The notes under the pieces are model-generated. The model searched no databases. It was not told where the DNA came from and was given only the letters and a program-made list of their open reading frames with translations. From positions 1 through 64,000 of the forward strand of contig NZ_VUOK01000045.1 in NCBI RefSeq assembly GCF_009806555.1: a stretch of 64,000 bases of DNA. Reading direction: 5' to 3'. Positions 41,503 through 49,570 of the stretch are shown one piece after another; position 1 is the stretch's first letter; each line of letters opens with the position of its first letter. Source of the stretch: Methylobacterium sp. 2A (GTDB taxonomy: Bacteria; Pseudomonadota; Alphaproteobacteria; Rhizobiales; Beijerinckiaceae). The translations under genes were made by a program, and so were the position numbers.

Positions 41503-41557
41503 AAACGTATCGCAGGTTAGACCGTAAGGCGCTTAGCGCCTCACATGCGATACGTTT
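41503..41557. repeat. Nested 12-bp inverted repeat
   Basis: The outer arms AAACGTATCGCA (41503-41514) and TGCGATACGTTT (41546-41557) are perfect; inside lies a second hairpin AGGCGC-TTA-GCGCCT (41527-41541). It sits on the 3' side of the minus-strand tRNA-Phe-like gene and could be its processing or terminator structure, or a recombinase site of the island. The rest of 41331-41502 shows no gene. Confidence 0.65.
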
Positions 41558-41567
41558 CGGGCGGTGG

Positions 41568-41643
41568 TGGTGCCCCGGGAACGAGTTGAACGTCCCTCTC
41601 CGCGTTTTCAGCGCGGCGCTATCACCGAGTCAGCTGCCGGCGC
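41568..41643 (-). tRNA. tRNA-Phe-like gene (GAA anticodon)
   Basis: On the minus strand a 76-nt cloverleaf folds: acceptor GCGCCGG with CCGGGGC (one G-G mismatch), anticodon stem CCGCG/CGCGG perfect around loop CTGAAAA (GAA, Phe), variable AGAG, T stem GGACG/CGTTC with box GTTCAACTC, then A and encoded CCA. The D stem is reduced to three pairs (GCT/AGC). The D loop is atypical, so it may be an accessory or partly decayed tRNA. It lies 238 bp from tRNA-Ser on the opposite strand and inside accessory DNA. Confidence 0.65.
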
Positions 41644-41725
41644 TCGGGGCGAGTGTCCCACCGGCGCGGCGATTCGGACAGGGCGGTGGGGTCGATCCCA
41701 AATGGAACTCACCGTGGACAGTCCC

Positions 41726-42928
41726 ATGTCGGCTCTAACCCGCTACCTCCTCCTCATCCTGTTGGTGCTGGCACCGGGATCGGCGCTCGCCGAGGAAGGA
41801 TGCCCGGCGGGTCAGCTCAAGGGCTTGAACGAGACCTGCACCAAGCTGTCCGAGCGCACCAAGCTGCCACTGGATGAGACGAAGCCGATGCGGTTCGAGG
41901 CCGTGCAGGTCAGCATGATGATGATCCATGTCCAAGCGACAGGGACGATCACAGAGGACACGCCGGCCGAGTTTGAGCGGTTCCTCAAGAGCGACGAAGC
42001 CAGCTACTCCAAGGATCTCCACCTCCATTCGCTAGGGGGGAACCTTATGGCGGGCCTGCGGCTCGGTGAGATGATCCGCAAGGCTGGCATGAACACGATG
42101 GTCGGGCGATCCATTCCGCTGGAGGGCATCACGAACATCTTCTCGTATGATAGCGCGACCTGCGCCTCTGCCTGCGCATACGCGTTCCTGGGAGGGGTCA
42201 CGCGCGATTACGGCGATCGCGACTTTTTCGGCCTCCACCGCTTCGGGGTGGACGGGAAGGCCATCTCGGGTGACGACGCTCAGGTCATCAGCAGCATCAT
42301 CTCCGCGTACATCCAGCGAATGGGGATCGACCAAGCCGTACTGCGGGCGGCCGCGTCAGCCCCCTTCGAGAACGGGGTCTACCGGCTGCCGGTCGCCCTG
42401 GCCAAACGCATGCGGGTCATCAGCGGGCAGAGCGGCGAGACCACGTTTAACGTCGAAGACGTGGACGGCCGGACCGTCATCCGGTTCGAATTCAACAAGC
42501 GAGAGCGGCGCTATGCCGGTTCGCTCATGTGCGACGAAGGATCGAAGTTCCTTACCATAATGGACGTGGACGATGTCATTCCGCAGTCTTTGCGGCAGGC
42601 CAGCAATTTTCCCGCGAGGTTCATCGACGGCGCAGGGCGGACCCTCAACGGTCTAGTCAGCTACTTCAAGAACCCGAAGCTTGGATTTTTGATCTTCTCG
42701 ATCCCGGACCTGACCAAGCAGTCCTTCGCCGGCGAAGGCCTGAAGCTCGATGACATAGCCAACCCGGCGATAGACCGTAGGGCAAAAGGGAAGGTAGGCG
42801 CGACGCCAGAGATGATCGCCCTGATGAACTGGGTAGGCGACGTTCAGCAGTTCTCCTTCCAAATCTCCGCTGCGAACTCTGTTAATACCGTTCCTCTCGT
42901 TCTCAGGGATTGCAAGCGGCCGAAGTGA
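41726..42928 (+). CDS. Secreted ClpP-fold (COG3904-like) protein
   Basis: 400 aa from ATG 41726 (41702 is an alternative; earlier codons run over the tRNA-Phe-like gene). Signal peptide YLLLILLVLAPGSALA. The ClpP/crotonase fold is visible as LHSLGGNLMAGLRLGEMIRK, CASACAYAFLGG with the likely nucleophile Ser, and GLHRFGVDGKAI with the His. Proteins of this type are periplasmic and of unknown substrate. The C-terminal 200 residues are unrecognised. It stands alone in the island start. Confidence 0.75.
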   Translation: MSALTRYLLLILLVLAPGSALAEEGCPAGQLKGLNETCTKLSERTKLPLDETKPMRFEAVQVSMMMIHVQATGTITEDTPAEFERFLKSDEASYSKDLHLHSLGGNLMAGLRLGEMIRKAGMNTMVGRSIPLEGITNIFSYDSATCASACAYAFLGGVTRDYGDRDFFGLHRFGVDGKAISGDDAQVISSIISAYIQRMGIDQAVLRAAASAPFENGVYRLPVALAKRMRVISGQSGETTFNVEDVDGRTVIRFEFNKRERRYAGSLMCDEGSKFLTIMDVDDVIPQSLRQASNFPARFIDGAGRTLNGLVSYFKNPKLGFLIFSIPDLTKQSFAGEGLKLDDIANPAIDRRAKGKVGATPEMIALMNWVGDVQQFSFQISAANSVNTVPLVLRDCKRPK

Positions 42929-42964
42929 GGTAGGGGCTCTTTCGGCGCATGTTGCCTAGGAACC

Positions 42965-42997
42965 TTTTTAAGGCAATTCCGGACTTTGCCTTAAAAA
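42965..42997. repeat. 12-bp inverted repeat between convergent genes
   Basis: TTTTTAAGGCAA (42965-42976) and TTGCCTTAAAAA (42986-42997) are perfect arms around a 9-nt loop. It lies between the ends of two convergent genes and has A/T ends. The T-run is on the 5' side, so it is not a textbook terminator in either direction. Confidence 0.55.
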
Positions 42998-43001
42998 CGT
43001 T

Positions 43002-43787
43002 TCAGAGCCCGTCGAGCGCGTCGAGATCCTCGGCCGGCACCGGGGCCGGATCCCGCGGGGGCGCTTTCATCGGGTGCCGCTGGTTGTAGTCCTCGACCGC
43101 CTTCAGCCAGGCCTTCTGGTCAGCGAGGTGCATCCCGCGGTGGGCCTCGACGAACGTGCCCCGGGAGTCGGAGACGAGCTCGGCCAAGCCCTTGAGGCGA
43201 CCGAACTCGTCGGGGAACCGGGTGAACCAGACGTCCGGGATCGCGGCCCCCTTCTCGCATAGGCGGCCGACGTGGGAGGCGATGAGGTGCGCGACCCGCT
43301 CGGCGTGCCGGATCCGGGCTGCCTCGCGCCGCCCGGCGCCCCGGGCGCTCTTCTCGCGGATGCCCTCGGCGTCGAGCCGGCGGTACTGGCCGTTGCCCAT
43401 GCGCTCGAAAAGGGGATCCCGGCGGGCCATCCTGAAGGCCTGGGCCTCGGGCGTGCCCTCCTCGACCAGGATCGCCAGGCGCAGGCCCCACCCCACCAGG
43501 TTTCCGATGGCATCGTGGAGGAACGCCCCCCGCCAGTCGCGGCCGTGGCCGAAGAACCCCGCATCCCGGGCCCGCACCTCTTCGTGGGCGGGCACGAGCT
43601 CGTCGATCGCCAGGACCTCCCGGTCGCCCCACATGGCCGTCAGGCGGGCCTGGAACCCGGCGAGCAGCCGGTAGTCGCGGGCCTCCCCGTACGTCGGGGA
43701 CCGGATGGCGGTCACCAGGGCGGACTCGGGCGTGGCGTCCTTCAGGTGCCGGTAGTCCGGACGCTCGCGGCGGTTCCAGTGCGGCAT
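43002..43787 (-). CDS. Hypothetical protein, about 261 aa
   Basis: The ATG at 43787 (MPHWNRRERPDYRHLK) is preferred to 43817. The sequence is soluble and mostly helical, rich in Arg and Glu, with a clean coding GC3 pattern. Segments FHDAIGN-like (FLHDAIGNLVGWGLRLAIL) and DVWFTRFPDEFGRLKGLAEL stand out. No domain is recognised. It is convergent to the ClpP-fold gene and divergent from the DUF433 gene. Confidence 0.65.
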   Translation of the reverse strand: MPHWNRRERPDYRHLKDATPESALVTAIRSPTYGEARDYRLLAGFQARLTAMWGDREVLAIDELVPAHEEVRARDAGFFGHGRDWRGAFLHDAIGNLVGWGLRLAILVEEGTPEAQAFRMARRDPLFERMGNGQYRRLDAEGIREKSARGAGRREAARIRHAERVAHLIASHVGRLCEKGAAIPDVWFTRFPDEFGRLKGLAELVSDSRGTFVEAHRGMHLADQKAWLKAVEDYNQRHPMKAPPRDPAPVPAEDLDALDGL

Positions 43788-43882
43788 GGTCCACTCCCTC
43801 AGTTGTAGGCCGACCACACGGCCGGGACCCCCGTATTCATGCGTGCTTGTCTGGGCGGCGGAACGGACTCAGAATCCGGGGC

Positions 43883-44536
43883 ATGCCAGACGATTGGACA
43901 GACGATTTGCGATCCGCCGCCAAGCGCCTGGACGCGCTCCGGGGGCGGTCCTCGACTGTCGAGCGCGCCTCCCCGCGCGATGCGGTCATCGTGCGCCGCC
44001 CCGGCGTTATGGGAGGCGCCGCCTGCTTCCGGGGCACCCGCGTCAACGTCGAGACCCTGTTCGTGAACCTGGTCGCGGACGACCTGGACACCATCGTGGA
44101 CGAGAGCTTCCCCACGCTGGACCGGGACGACTGCATCGCCGCCCTGGAGCGGGGGGCCGTCCTCGTCGCTGAGGCTGGACTGCTGACGCGCGAGGAGGCG
44201 CAGCTGCTGTTCGGCCTGCTGGGGAGTAAGTGGCACGTCTCCCTGGACGGATTCCTCGACGAGTACCCGGAGGTCAGCCGGGACCGCTGCGTCGCGGCGC
44301 TGCGATACGCCGGGGCCGCCCTCGCCGCCGAGGCGGAGTTCGAGCAACAGGCGGACCGCCTCGACGCGGCCGCCGCGCTCGCCGTGCGGATCCTCAGACG
44401 GACCGGCCAGGGCGGCGATTTCGCGATAGCGCTCTGCTCCGAGGCTGAGACGGAGGCGGACGTATATCGCTGGCTCGCTGGCTACCTCCTCGGCGGAGAT
44501 GCCCTGGCCCGGGCCGCCCGCGGGGAAGAGCCCTGA
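43883..44536 (+). CDS. DUF433-like protein (possible duplicated domain)
   Basis: 217 aa from ATG 43883. Residues about 40-110 follow DUF433: a GGAACFRGTRVNVETLFVN segment, then SFPTLDRDDCIAALERGAV. A second weaker copy follows (LDGFLDEYPEVSRDRCVAAL then RYAGAALAAEAEFE). DUF433 proteins are often antitoxin partners of VapC-like toxins, but no toxin is adjacent. The following gene starts one base after its stop, so they are co-transcribed. Confidence 0.65.
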   Translation: MPDDWTDDLRSAAKRLDALRGRSSTVERASPRDAVIVRRPGVMGGAACFRGTRVNVETLFVNLVADDLDTIVDESFPTLDRDDCIAALERGAVLVAEAGLLTREEAQLLFGLLGSKWHVSLDGFLDEYPEVSRDRCVAALRYAGAALAAEAEFEQQADRLDAAAALAVRILRRTGQGGDFAIALCSEAETEADVYRWLAGYLLGGDALARAARGEEP

Positions 44537-45001
44537 ATGCCTAACCGCGAGCACACGCTGATCCGCCTCCTGCGCGAGCGGGGGCACCACCTCACCGACC
44601 CGAATCTGTGGGCCCGCGCCAGGGCGGAGGCCCTCGCCACGGAGACCGGCATGCCCGACGACGAGTACCCCCCCGAGTCGATCCGCGTCCTCGCCGGCCT
44701 GGAGCCCCGAAAGCCGGGCGTCCTGATCGGCATCGAGGACTGCTACCCCTTCGAGGACGGCCCCGGCAGCGGCACCCGCGTCGAGCTCAGCGTGAGCGTG
44801 CTCGTCGGGACGGAGCGGTCCACGGTCATCGTAGCCGACCCGCTGACCGGGCGCGCTCTGGTCCGCGAGCTCGTCCATCACGGCCGGGGGGCCGACGTCG
44901 CCGCGGCCGCCGTCGAGGCCGCGATCCGGGCCAGCCTGCCGAGCGACCCAGGCGGCGTGCCCGGGGGATCCAGTGAAGCGCTTGGCGAGCCGCGCGAGTA
45001 G
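44537..45001 (+). CDS. Hypothetical protein, 154 aa
   Basis: The ATG directly follows the DUF433 stop. The sequence is soluble, with an acidic middle (GIEDCYPFEDGPGSG), followed by strands (ELSVSVLVGT, STVIVADPLTG) and a helix, so an alpha/beta fold. The opening PNREHTLIRLLRERGHHL is basic. No family is recognised. It shares a transcript with the DUF433 gene. Confidence 0.6.
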   Translation: MPNREHTLIRLLRERGHHLTDPNLWARARAEALATETGMPDDEYPPESIRVLAGLEPRKPGVLIGIEDCYPFEDGPGSGTRVELSVSVLVGTERSTVIVADPLTGRALVRELVHHGRGADVAAAAVEAAIRASLPSDPGGVPGGSSEALGEPRE

Positions 45002-45024
45002 GGCGGCCGAGGGGGCGGGGCGGG

Positions 45025-45237
45025 TCACTGCACGATCTCCCAGCTGTCGCTCTCGACCCAGGCCTGCCCGAGCGTCGGGTCGTCGATGATGTCTCCGGCG
45101 CGGTGCCAGGCGTCCGACCCCGGCACGATCTCGATGAGGCTGCCGGCGACGATCTGGTAGAGCGTCCCCGTGCAGCACTCCGGGCACCGCGTGGTCGCGC
45201 CATTCCGCATGGCCTTCATCGCTTCGAGGATCGTCAT
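45025..45237 (-). CDS. Small protein with CPECC motif
   Basis: 70 aa from ATG 45237. The N-terminus TILEAMKAMRNGATT resembles DUF2829-like phage proteins. CPECC (about 18-22) could bind metal, but only one Cys cluster is present. It is the last gene of a four-gene minus-strand operon whose members overlap by 4 bp (ATGA). Confidence 0.55.
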   Translation of the reverse strand: MTILEAMKAMRNGATTRCPECCTGTLYQIVAGSLIEIVPGSDAWHRAGDIIDDPTLGQAWVESDSWEIVQ

Positions 45238-45440
45238 CCCTGCCTCCTCATCGCCCGGGCCGCCCGCCTGCAGAGATCCCGGCACTCGGGGTTGCCCTCG
45301 ATCCGATCGAGGCAGCCCCGCTCGCAGCGCGCGTAGGCGGCCAACATGCGGGCGAACGCCGGCTCGACGGGCTCGCCCGGCAGGTAGCGGGAGACAGCCT
45401 CGCGGATCGCGGCCGGCGCCGTGGCGGCTGGGCGGCTCAT
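45234..45440 (-). CDS. Small Cys-rich hypothetical protein
   Basis: 68 aa from ATG 45440. Cys residues occur in ARCERGCLDRIEGNPECRDL and the following LCRRAARA, a spacing that might bind a metal. The N-terminal half is Ala-rich and helical. It overlaps both neighbours by 4 bp, so it is translated as part of the operon. No family is recognised. Confidence 0.55.
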   Translation of the reverse strand: MSRPAATAPAAIREAVSRYLPGEPVEPAFARMLAAYARCERGCLDRIEGNPECRDLCRRAARAMRRQG

Positions 45441-45844
45441 GTCTTGGGCGCCCGGACCCGGAACGTGCCGACCACGCCCTCGGACCGATCGATCACGCCG
45501 GCGTTCGCCTGATAGACGGCGATCGCCTCGTCCTGCGTGACCCCGCCGGGCCGGGTCAGCACAACGTCGGGACGGTCGTCGCGGTAGACGATCGCGGCCT
45601 CCCACAGCCACTTCGGATCCGGGTGCAGCAGCTCGAAGCGATCCAGCCGCTCCTTGGCGACCCGGTGCGCCTCGAAGGCCGCCTTCATCGCCTCGGCCGA
45701 CTCGGGCGTTGGCGCCCGCGTGGCGACGTCGACAGTCGCGTACTTGCGGGCGTACTGGATCTCCGAGAACGCTTGGTCGAGCAGCGCCTGCAGGCCCCGG
45801 CGCGCCAGGGCGACCAGGTCGAACTCAGTGGGCTCGATGGTCAT
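45437..45844 (-). CDS. Hypothetical protein, 135 aa
   Basis: A helical N-terminal half (LVALARRGLQALLDQAFSEI) is followed by strands; a central stretch EAHRVAKERLDRFELLHPDP precedes KWLWEAAIVYRDDRPDVVLT. No domain is recognised. It overlaps the genes on both sides by 4 bp. Confidence 0.6.
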   Translation of the reverse strand: MTIEPTEFDLVALARRGLQALLDQAFSEIQYARKYATVDVATRAPTPESAEAMKAAFEAHRVAKERLDRFELLHPDPKWLWEAAIVYRDDRPDVVLTRPGGVTQDEAIAVYQANAGVIDRSEGVVGTFRVRAPKT

Positions 45845-46104
45845 CGCTCGCGCCTCTCGAATCCGGCGTCCTTCAGCCCCTGGAGCATCCGCCCCGGGAT
45901 GGCGTCGAGATCGACGGTCTCCGACGCCCAGGCGATGGCGGACTGGACGGCGTCGACGTCGGGCATCCCCCGCAGCTTGGCGACCCGCTCCGCGTCGGCA
46001 GCGGCCGCCAGCTCGTCGGCAAGCATCCCGTCGAAGAAATCCCGCTCGGCCTGGGACAGAGCGGCGACCTTGTGCGCTAGCTCAGCGACCTGCTCGATTT
46101 TCAT
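45841..46104 (-). CDS. Small acidic helical protein
   Basis: 87 aa, the first gene of the four-gene minus-strand operon. A GAGG lies 13 nt before the ATG at 46104. Predicted two or three helices (VAELAHKVAALSQAERDFFD; VDAVQSAIAWASETVDLDAI). No Cys is present. No family is recognised. A 12-bp inverted repeat just upstream (46125-46154) may control the operon. Confidence 0.6.
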   Translation of the reverse strand: MKIEQVAELAHKVAALSQAERDFFDGMLADELAAAADAERVAKLRGMPDVDAVQSAIAWASETVDLDAIPGRMLQGLKDAGFERRER

Positions 46105-46124
46105 GGGGCTTGCCTCGAATGGTC

Positions 46125-46154
46125 GGCCATGACCGGAGCGCCCCGGTCATGGCC
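46125..46154. repeat. 12-bp inverted repeat upstream of the small-gene operon
   Basis: GGCCATGACCGG (46125-46136) and CCGGTCATGGCC (46143-46154) are perfect arms around a 6-nt loop. It lies 20 bp before the first gene of the minus-strand operon, in a place suited to an operator or leader hairpin. Confidence 0.55.
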
Positions 46155-46695
46155 TTCAATGCGGCGGTCGCTGCCGGACGACACTGCGGGGACCGTCAAA
46201 ACCCTCACCGGCATCCCCCGGTGCTGATGCCCCTCCCACACGGCTAGAGAAGGAGTGACGTGCCCCTCTGACCGTCCGGGACCTGAGTGATCCCGGCTCG
46301 TCGCCGCGGGCCGCACACAGGTTCCCACTCCCCGCGGATTCGCACAGAGGCAGAACGGCCACAGAACATGCTGTTCCGACACGCCCGGACGCTGGCCTGC
46401 TCGCCAAGCCCGCCAGGGCGGTCCATGTTCGGGTCGTGCACAACCCCTCGCCCGTCGAGGATTAACCTGGCTGCCCCCCTCTTGCTCGGGGCGACCCTGA
46501 GACCCGTTCCTCTCTCCGGAGGGGATGACACCCGGATTATCCCGGCCCATGCGGGAAACGTCCGGCCTCGCATCGTCGCGAGGATTACACGCCCTCCACC
46601 GCGTATGCGGCGGCAAGGCCTACACCAGTCCCGCCGAACAGGCGGCTATACCAAGGGAAGCCTCGGGAAACCGGGTCCTCCTTTGTATTGGGACG

Positions 46696-46745
46696 CCTGT
46701 TACTTTTGGGTGACGAACCCCGGGTCTGATCACCCAAAAGTAACA
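46696..46745. repeat. 17-bp inverted repeat in an 815-bp non-coding stretch
   Basis: CTGTTACTTTTGGGTGA (46696-46712) and its exact complement (46729-46745) flank a 16-nt loop with an internal ACCCCGGGT. The gap 46105-46919 between divergent genes has no convincing CDS, and also contains a GAACA-TGC-TGTTC dyad near 46367-46379. It may be a regulator site or the origin of the island. Confidence 0.65.
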
Positions 46746-46919
46746 GCCACCCATCGCCCAGGGATTTCTCAACCAAGACTACAGCCGCCCGTTGCGGGCG
46801 GATTCCTCCTCGGGCAGAATCCTCCCCATGAGCACGCTCCTGAAACCGAAACGCGCCCCCTCCGCCGCCTGAGCTTTCCGCTCGGCGACCGCGCGTCCCC
46901 GTTTCAGTGAGCATCCCCC

Positions 46920-48620
46920 ATGTCCGAGTCCCATCCCCGCGCGCGAGAAGCCGTGCGCAAGCACCGCGAGCTGTTCGAGAAGGGGCGCTGGCCGTCCGAG
47001 GGAACGATCCCCTCGACGCTGGAGGTCCTGTCCGGGGCCGAAATGGTCGGCGGCGACGTCTACGCCGACGCCCGAGCCGTCCTCGGGCCGCTCAACGAGG
47101 ACGACAGCCCCCACAAGATGCCGCCGAAGGTCGCGCTGGGGATCCAGGGCGTGCTGGGCAAGCCTACGACCGGGGCGATCCGGTGGCTCCAGGACGAGAT
47201 CGGCGCCGTGATGTCCATGTGGGACAGCGACAAGAGCGGCCCCAGAGTGCTGTCGGAGACGATGCGCCTGCTGGAGGACCTGCACGACCGGTGCGCGATC
47301 TGGCTCGCGGCGATCGGCAGCGCGGAGGCGAACCGCCGCTGCGCGATGCTGTGCGTCGAGCATTTCGGCCACAGACCCATCAGCGGCTACGTCGACGTCA
47401 TCACATGGGGGCTCGCCCGGTCCGCGATCGACTACCTGGCCACCGCCGCGGCGCTCGACCGGTTCGACGAGGACGACGTGGACACGGGCGTCTACCTTCC
47501 CGAATCCCGCCACGTGCAGATCGAGTCGAGCGGCCCTCTCGTCCGTGGATTCGTCCACGTCCTCGGCCTCGTCCAGGACGTGCTCGACGAGCCCCCGGCC
47601 CCGCCGGAAGCTCCGGTCGACGACCTGTCGGTGCTCGCGCAGCTGGTCCAGGAGGACCGCGCCGAGGTCGCCCGGAACGCCGAGCCCGAGCCCAAGGCGC
47701 CCGAGGATGGGCAGACGTACGCGGGCGATGGGGACGCGCGCAACCCTCGGAAGGTGATCCTGGTCGGCGATGTCAGCCATGTCCAGAAGGTCGGCAAGAA
47801 CGAGAACGATCCCATCAAGCAAGCCGTGTCGATCATTAACCGGGAGCTCATCTTGGCCATGCCGCCGGAGGACCTGGCGGCTGCCAGGGCCGAGCTCGTG
47901 GCGGACTGTCCCCACGGGCACGCAATCATCGACCGGCTGCTCCGGCCCCTGGCTGGCCAGGATGCCGTCAAGAATCCGCCCGTGCTCCTCGTCGGGGAGC
48001 CCGGGTCCGGGAAGACGCGCCTCGCCCGCCGCTACGGCCAGGTCCTGCGCCTCGATCCGTCGCTCTACTCGATGGGCGGATCCATGGACGCCATGACCGT
48101 CTCGGGGGTGGCGCGGGGCTGGTCGAGCGGAGGGTTCAGCGCCCCCGTGCGCGAGCTGATCCGGACCGGGATCGCGAACCCTCTCATTGTAATGGACGAA
48201 GTCGACAAGATGGCTACGTCTCGACAGAACGGCAACGCGGCCGATGCCCTGATCAATCAAATCGGCGTAGAGACCGCCGCCCGATACAAGGACATCTACC
48301 TACAGGCTGACGTGAATATCTCACACATCCAATGGATCCTCACGGCGAATACGTTAGATACTGTCCCGCGCCCGCTTCTCGATCGCTGCCTCATCCTGCG
48401 GATGCCAGACCCGGAGCCTGAGCACCTGCGCCCGCTGGCGGCCTCGATCCTCACGGATGTCCGCCTCGACCGCGGCCTCGACGAGCAATGGGTGCCGCCG
48501 TTCGAGTGGTGGGAATGGGAGGCCCTCGAAGCGAACTGGGCCAATGGCGGCAGCCTGCGCGCCCTGCGCCGCCTCGTCGAGGCCGTCCTCGATGCCCGCG
48601 AAGCCGGCCCCCGGCAGTGA
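46920..48620 (+). CDS. AAA+ ATPase (Lon-like ATPase module)
   Basis: 566 aa. The N-terminal about 280 residues are unrecognised and helical, with an acidic linker near 250. The AAA+ domain shows Walker A GEPGSGKTRLARRYG (about 360-374), Walker B PLIVMDEVDKM, and an arginine-finger region in RPLLDRCLILRMPDPE. SLYSMGGSMDAMTVSG and the MDEVDK box recall the Lon ATPase, but no Ser-Lys protease follows. It probably remodels a protein partner; the following genes are candidates. Confidence 0.75.
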   Translation: MSESHPRAREAVRKHRELFEKGRWPSEGTIPSTLEVLSGAEMVGGDVYADARAVLGPLNEDDSPHKMPPKVALGIQGVLGKPTTGAIRWLQDEIGAVMSMWDSDKSGPRVLSETMRLLEDLHDRCAIWLAAIGSAEANRRCAMLCVEHFGHRPISGYVDVITWGLARSAIDYLATAAALDRFDEDDVDTGVYLPESRHVQIESSGPLVRGFVHVLGLVQDVLDEPPAPPEAPVDDLSVLAQLVQEDRAEVARNAEPEPKAPEDGQTYAGDGDARNPRKVILVGDVSHVQKVGKNENDPIKQAVSIINRELILAMPPEDLAAARAELVADCPHGHAIIDRLLRPLAGQDAVKNPPVLLVGEPGSGKTRLARRYGQVLRLDPSLYSMGGSMDAMTVSGVARGWSSGGFSAPVRELIRTGIANPLIVMDEVDKMATSRQNGNAADALINQIGVETAARYKDIYLQADVNISHIQWILTANTLDTVPRPLLDRCLILRMPDPEPEHLRPLAASILTDVRLDRGLDEQWVPPFEWWEWEALEANWANGGSLRALRRLVEAVLDAREAGPRQ

Positions 48621-48643
48621 CCCCCTCAGCGATGGAGACCGTC

Positions 48644-49231
48644 ATGAACACCGCGATCCACGCCGAGGCGATGGGATACCTTACGCAGGCCCTGGGCGAA
48701 GGCGCCGCCGGAATCACCGTCGCCGCGATCGACACGACCGGGGCCGGCCCCCGCGTCCGGTGGGACATCCCCCGGCTGTCGCGGCCCCGCACTGGCCACG
48801 CAGGGGCCCCGGACAGGGCCCATGTCGCCGAGCTCGTCAGCCGCATGATGGCCCTGCGCTGGCAGGGCAGCCAGCAGCCGCGCGAGGTCCCGGCCGAGAG
48901 CTACCTTCAGCTGCACGCGGACTACCCCGCGGTGTTCACCGAGACCCTGGAAACGGGCTCGGGATGGCACTGGCTGCTCGCCGCCGCGGCAGAGTCGATC
49001 TTGGAGGGCGGCGTTCCGGAAGGCCACCGGACATGCCAGGTCAAGGAGAAGTTCGGGACCCTGCGCTGGTACGTCCGGGGTAGCACGCCCCAGAGCATGC
49101 TGGAGACGATCGCGACCGCGGAATGGGTGTCCGGGGCGGTCTGCGAGGTCTGCGGCGCGCCTGGGTCCATCCGGACCGGTGGGTGGATCCGGACGCTGTG
49201 CGATGCCCACGCCGATCGCAAGCGGCGTTGA
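48644..49231 (+). CDS. Hypothetical protein with zinc ribbon-like C-terminus
   Basis: 195 aa from ATG 48644 behind GGAGACC. The C-terminal third reads QVKEKFGTLRWYVRG and then CEVCGAPGSIRTGG with LCDAHA, a Cys4-type cluster (two pairs) seen in small phage and plasmid proteins. The first 120 residues are helical. It follows the AAA+ gene by 23 bp, so they are probably co-transcribed. Confidence 0.65.
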   Translation: MNTAIHAEAMGYLTQALGEGAAGITVAAIDTTGAGPRVRWDIPRLSRPRTGHAGAPDRAHVAELVSRMMALRWQGSQQPREVPAESYLQLHADYPAVFTETLETGSGWHWLLAAAAESILEGGVPEGHRTCQVKEKFGTLRWYVRGSTPQSMLETIATAEWVSGAVCEVCGAPGSIRTGGWIRTLCDAHADRKRR

Positions 49232-49565
49232 GGCCTACCGCAACCTGACCCGTCGGCTCTGGAGCATCCGCGTCGCCGGCCGAGTCGTCGGGCACGCCCA
49301 GTCCGTCGCCCTGGTCGGCGTGACGCTCCGGGCCTCCGAGGCGGCCCGCCTGCGCTGCCTGCGGACCGGCGCCCGGGACGTCCACGCGGTGGCTCGGGGC
49401 CTCCCCCTCGTCGGCGTTCCCCGGCCGGGCGGCGCCGTCCGCTTCTGCTACCGCCTCAGCCAGCCGGGATTCCGGCTCGCAGATGGCACCCCCATCAGCA
49501 GCGCGGCCGCCGTCTGGCTCGAACCGGACGGCACCGCCTGGTGCCTAGCCCCTCAAGTGGAGTGA
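49203..49565 (+). CDS. Hypothetical protein, 120 aa
   Basis: ATG 49203 overlaps the previous gene by 29 bp. It is basic (VEAYRNLTRRLWSIRVAGRV) with several short strands, perhaps a compact beta-barrel. Segment GFRLADGTPISSAAAVWLEP follows. Alternative codon usage is host-like. No family is recognised. Confidence 0.5.
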   Translation: MPTPIASGVEAYRNLTRRLWSIRVAGRVVGHAQSVALVGVTLRASEAARLRCLRTGARDVHAVARGLPLVGVPRPGGAVRFCYRLSQPGFRLADGTPISSAAAVWLEPDGTAWCLAPQVE

Positions 49566-49570
49566 CTATC

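Noticed and set aside
41274..41504. 76-aa minus-strand frame crossing tRNA-Ser
   Set aside because: RWRRRRDSNPRYPFLG-type frames over tRNA-Ser genes are a well-known false prediction.
41564..41725. N-terminal extension of the ClpP-fold protein
   Set aside because: It would run over the tRNA-Phe-like gene, and the signal peptide begins only at 41726.
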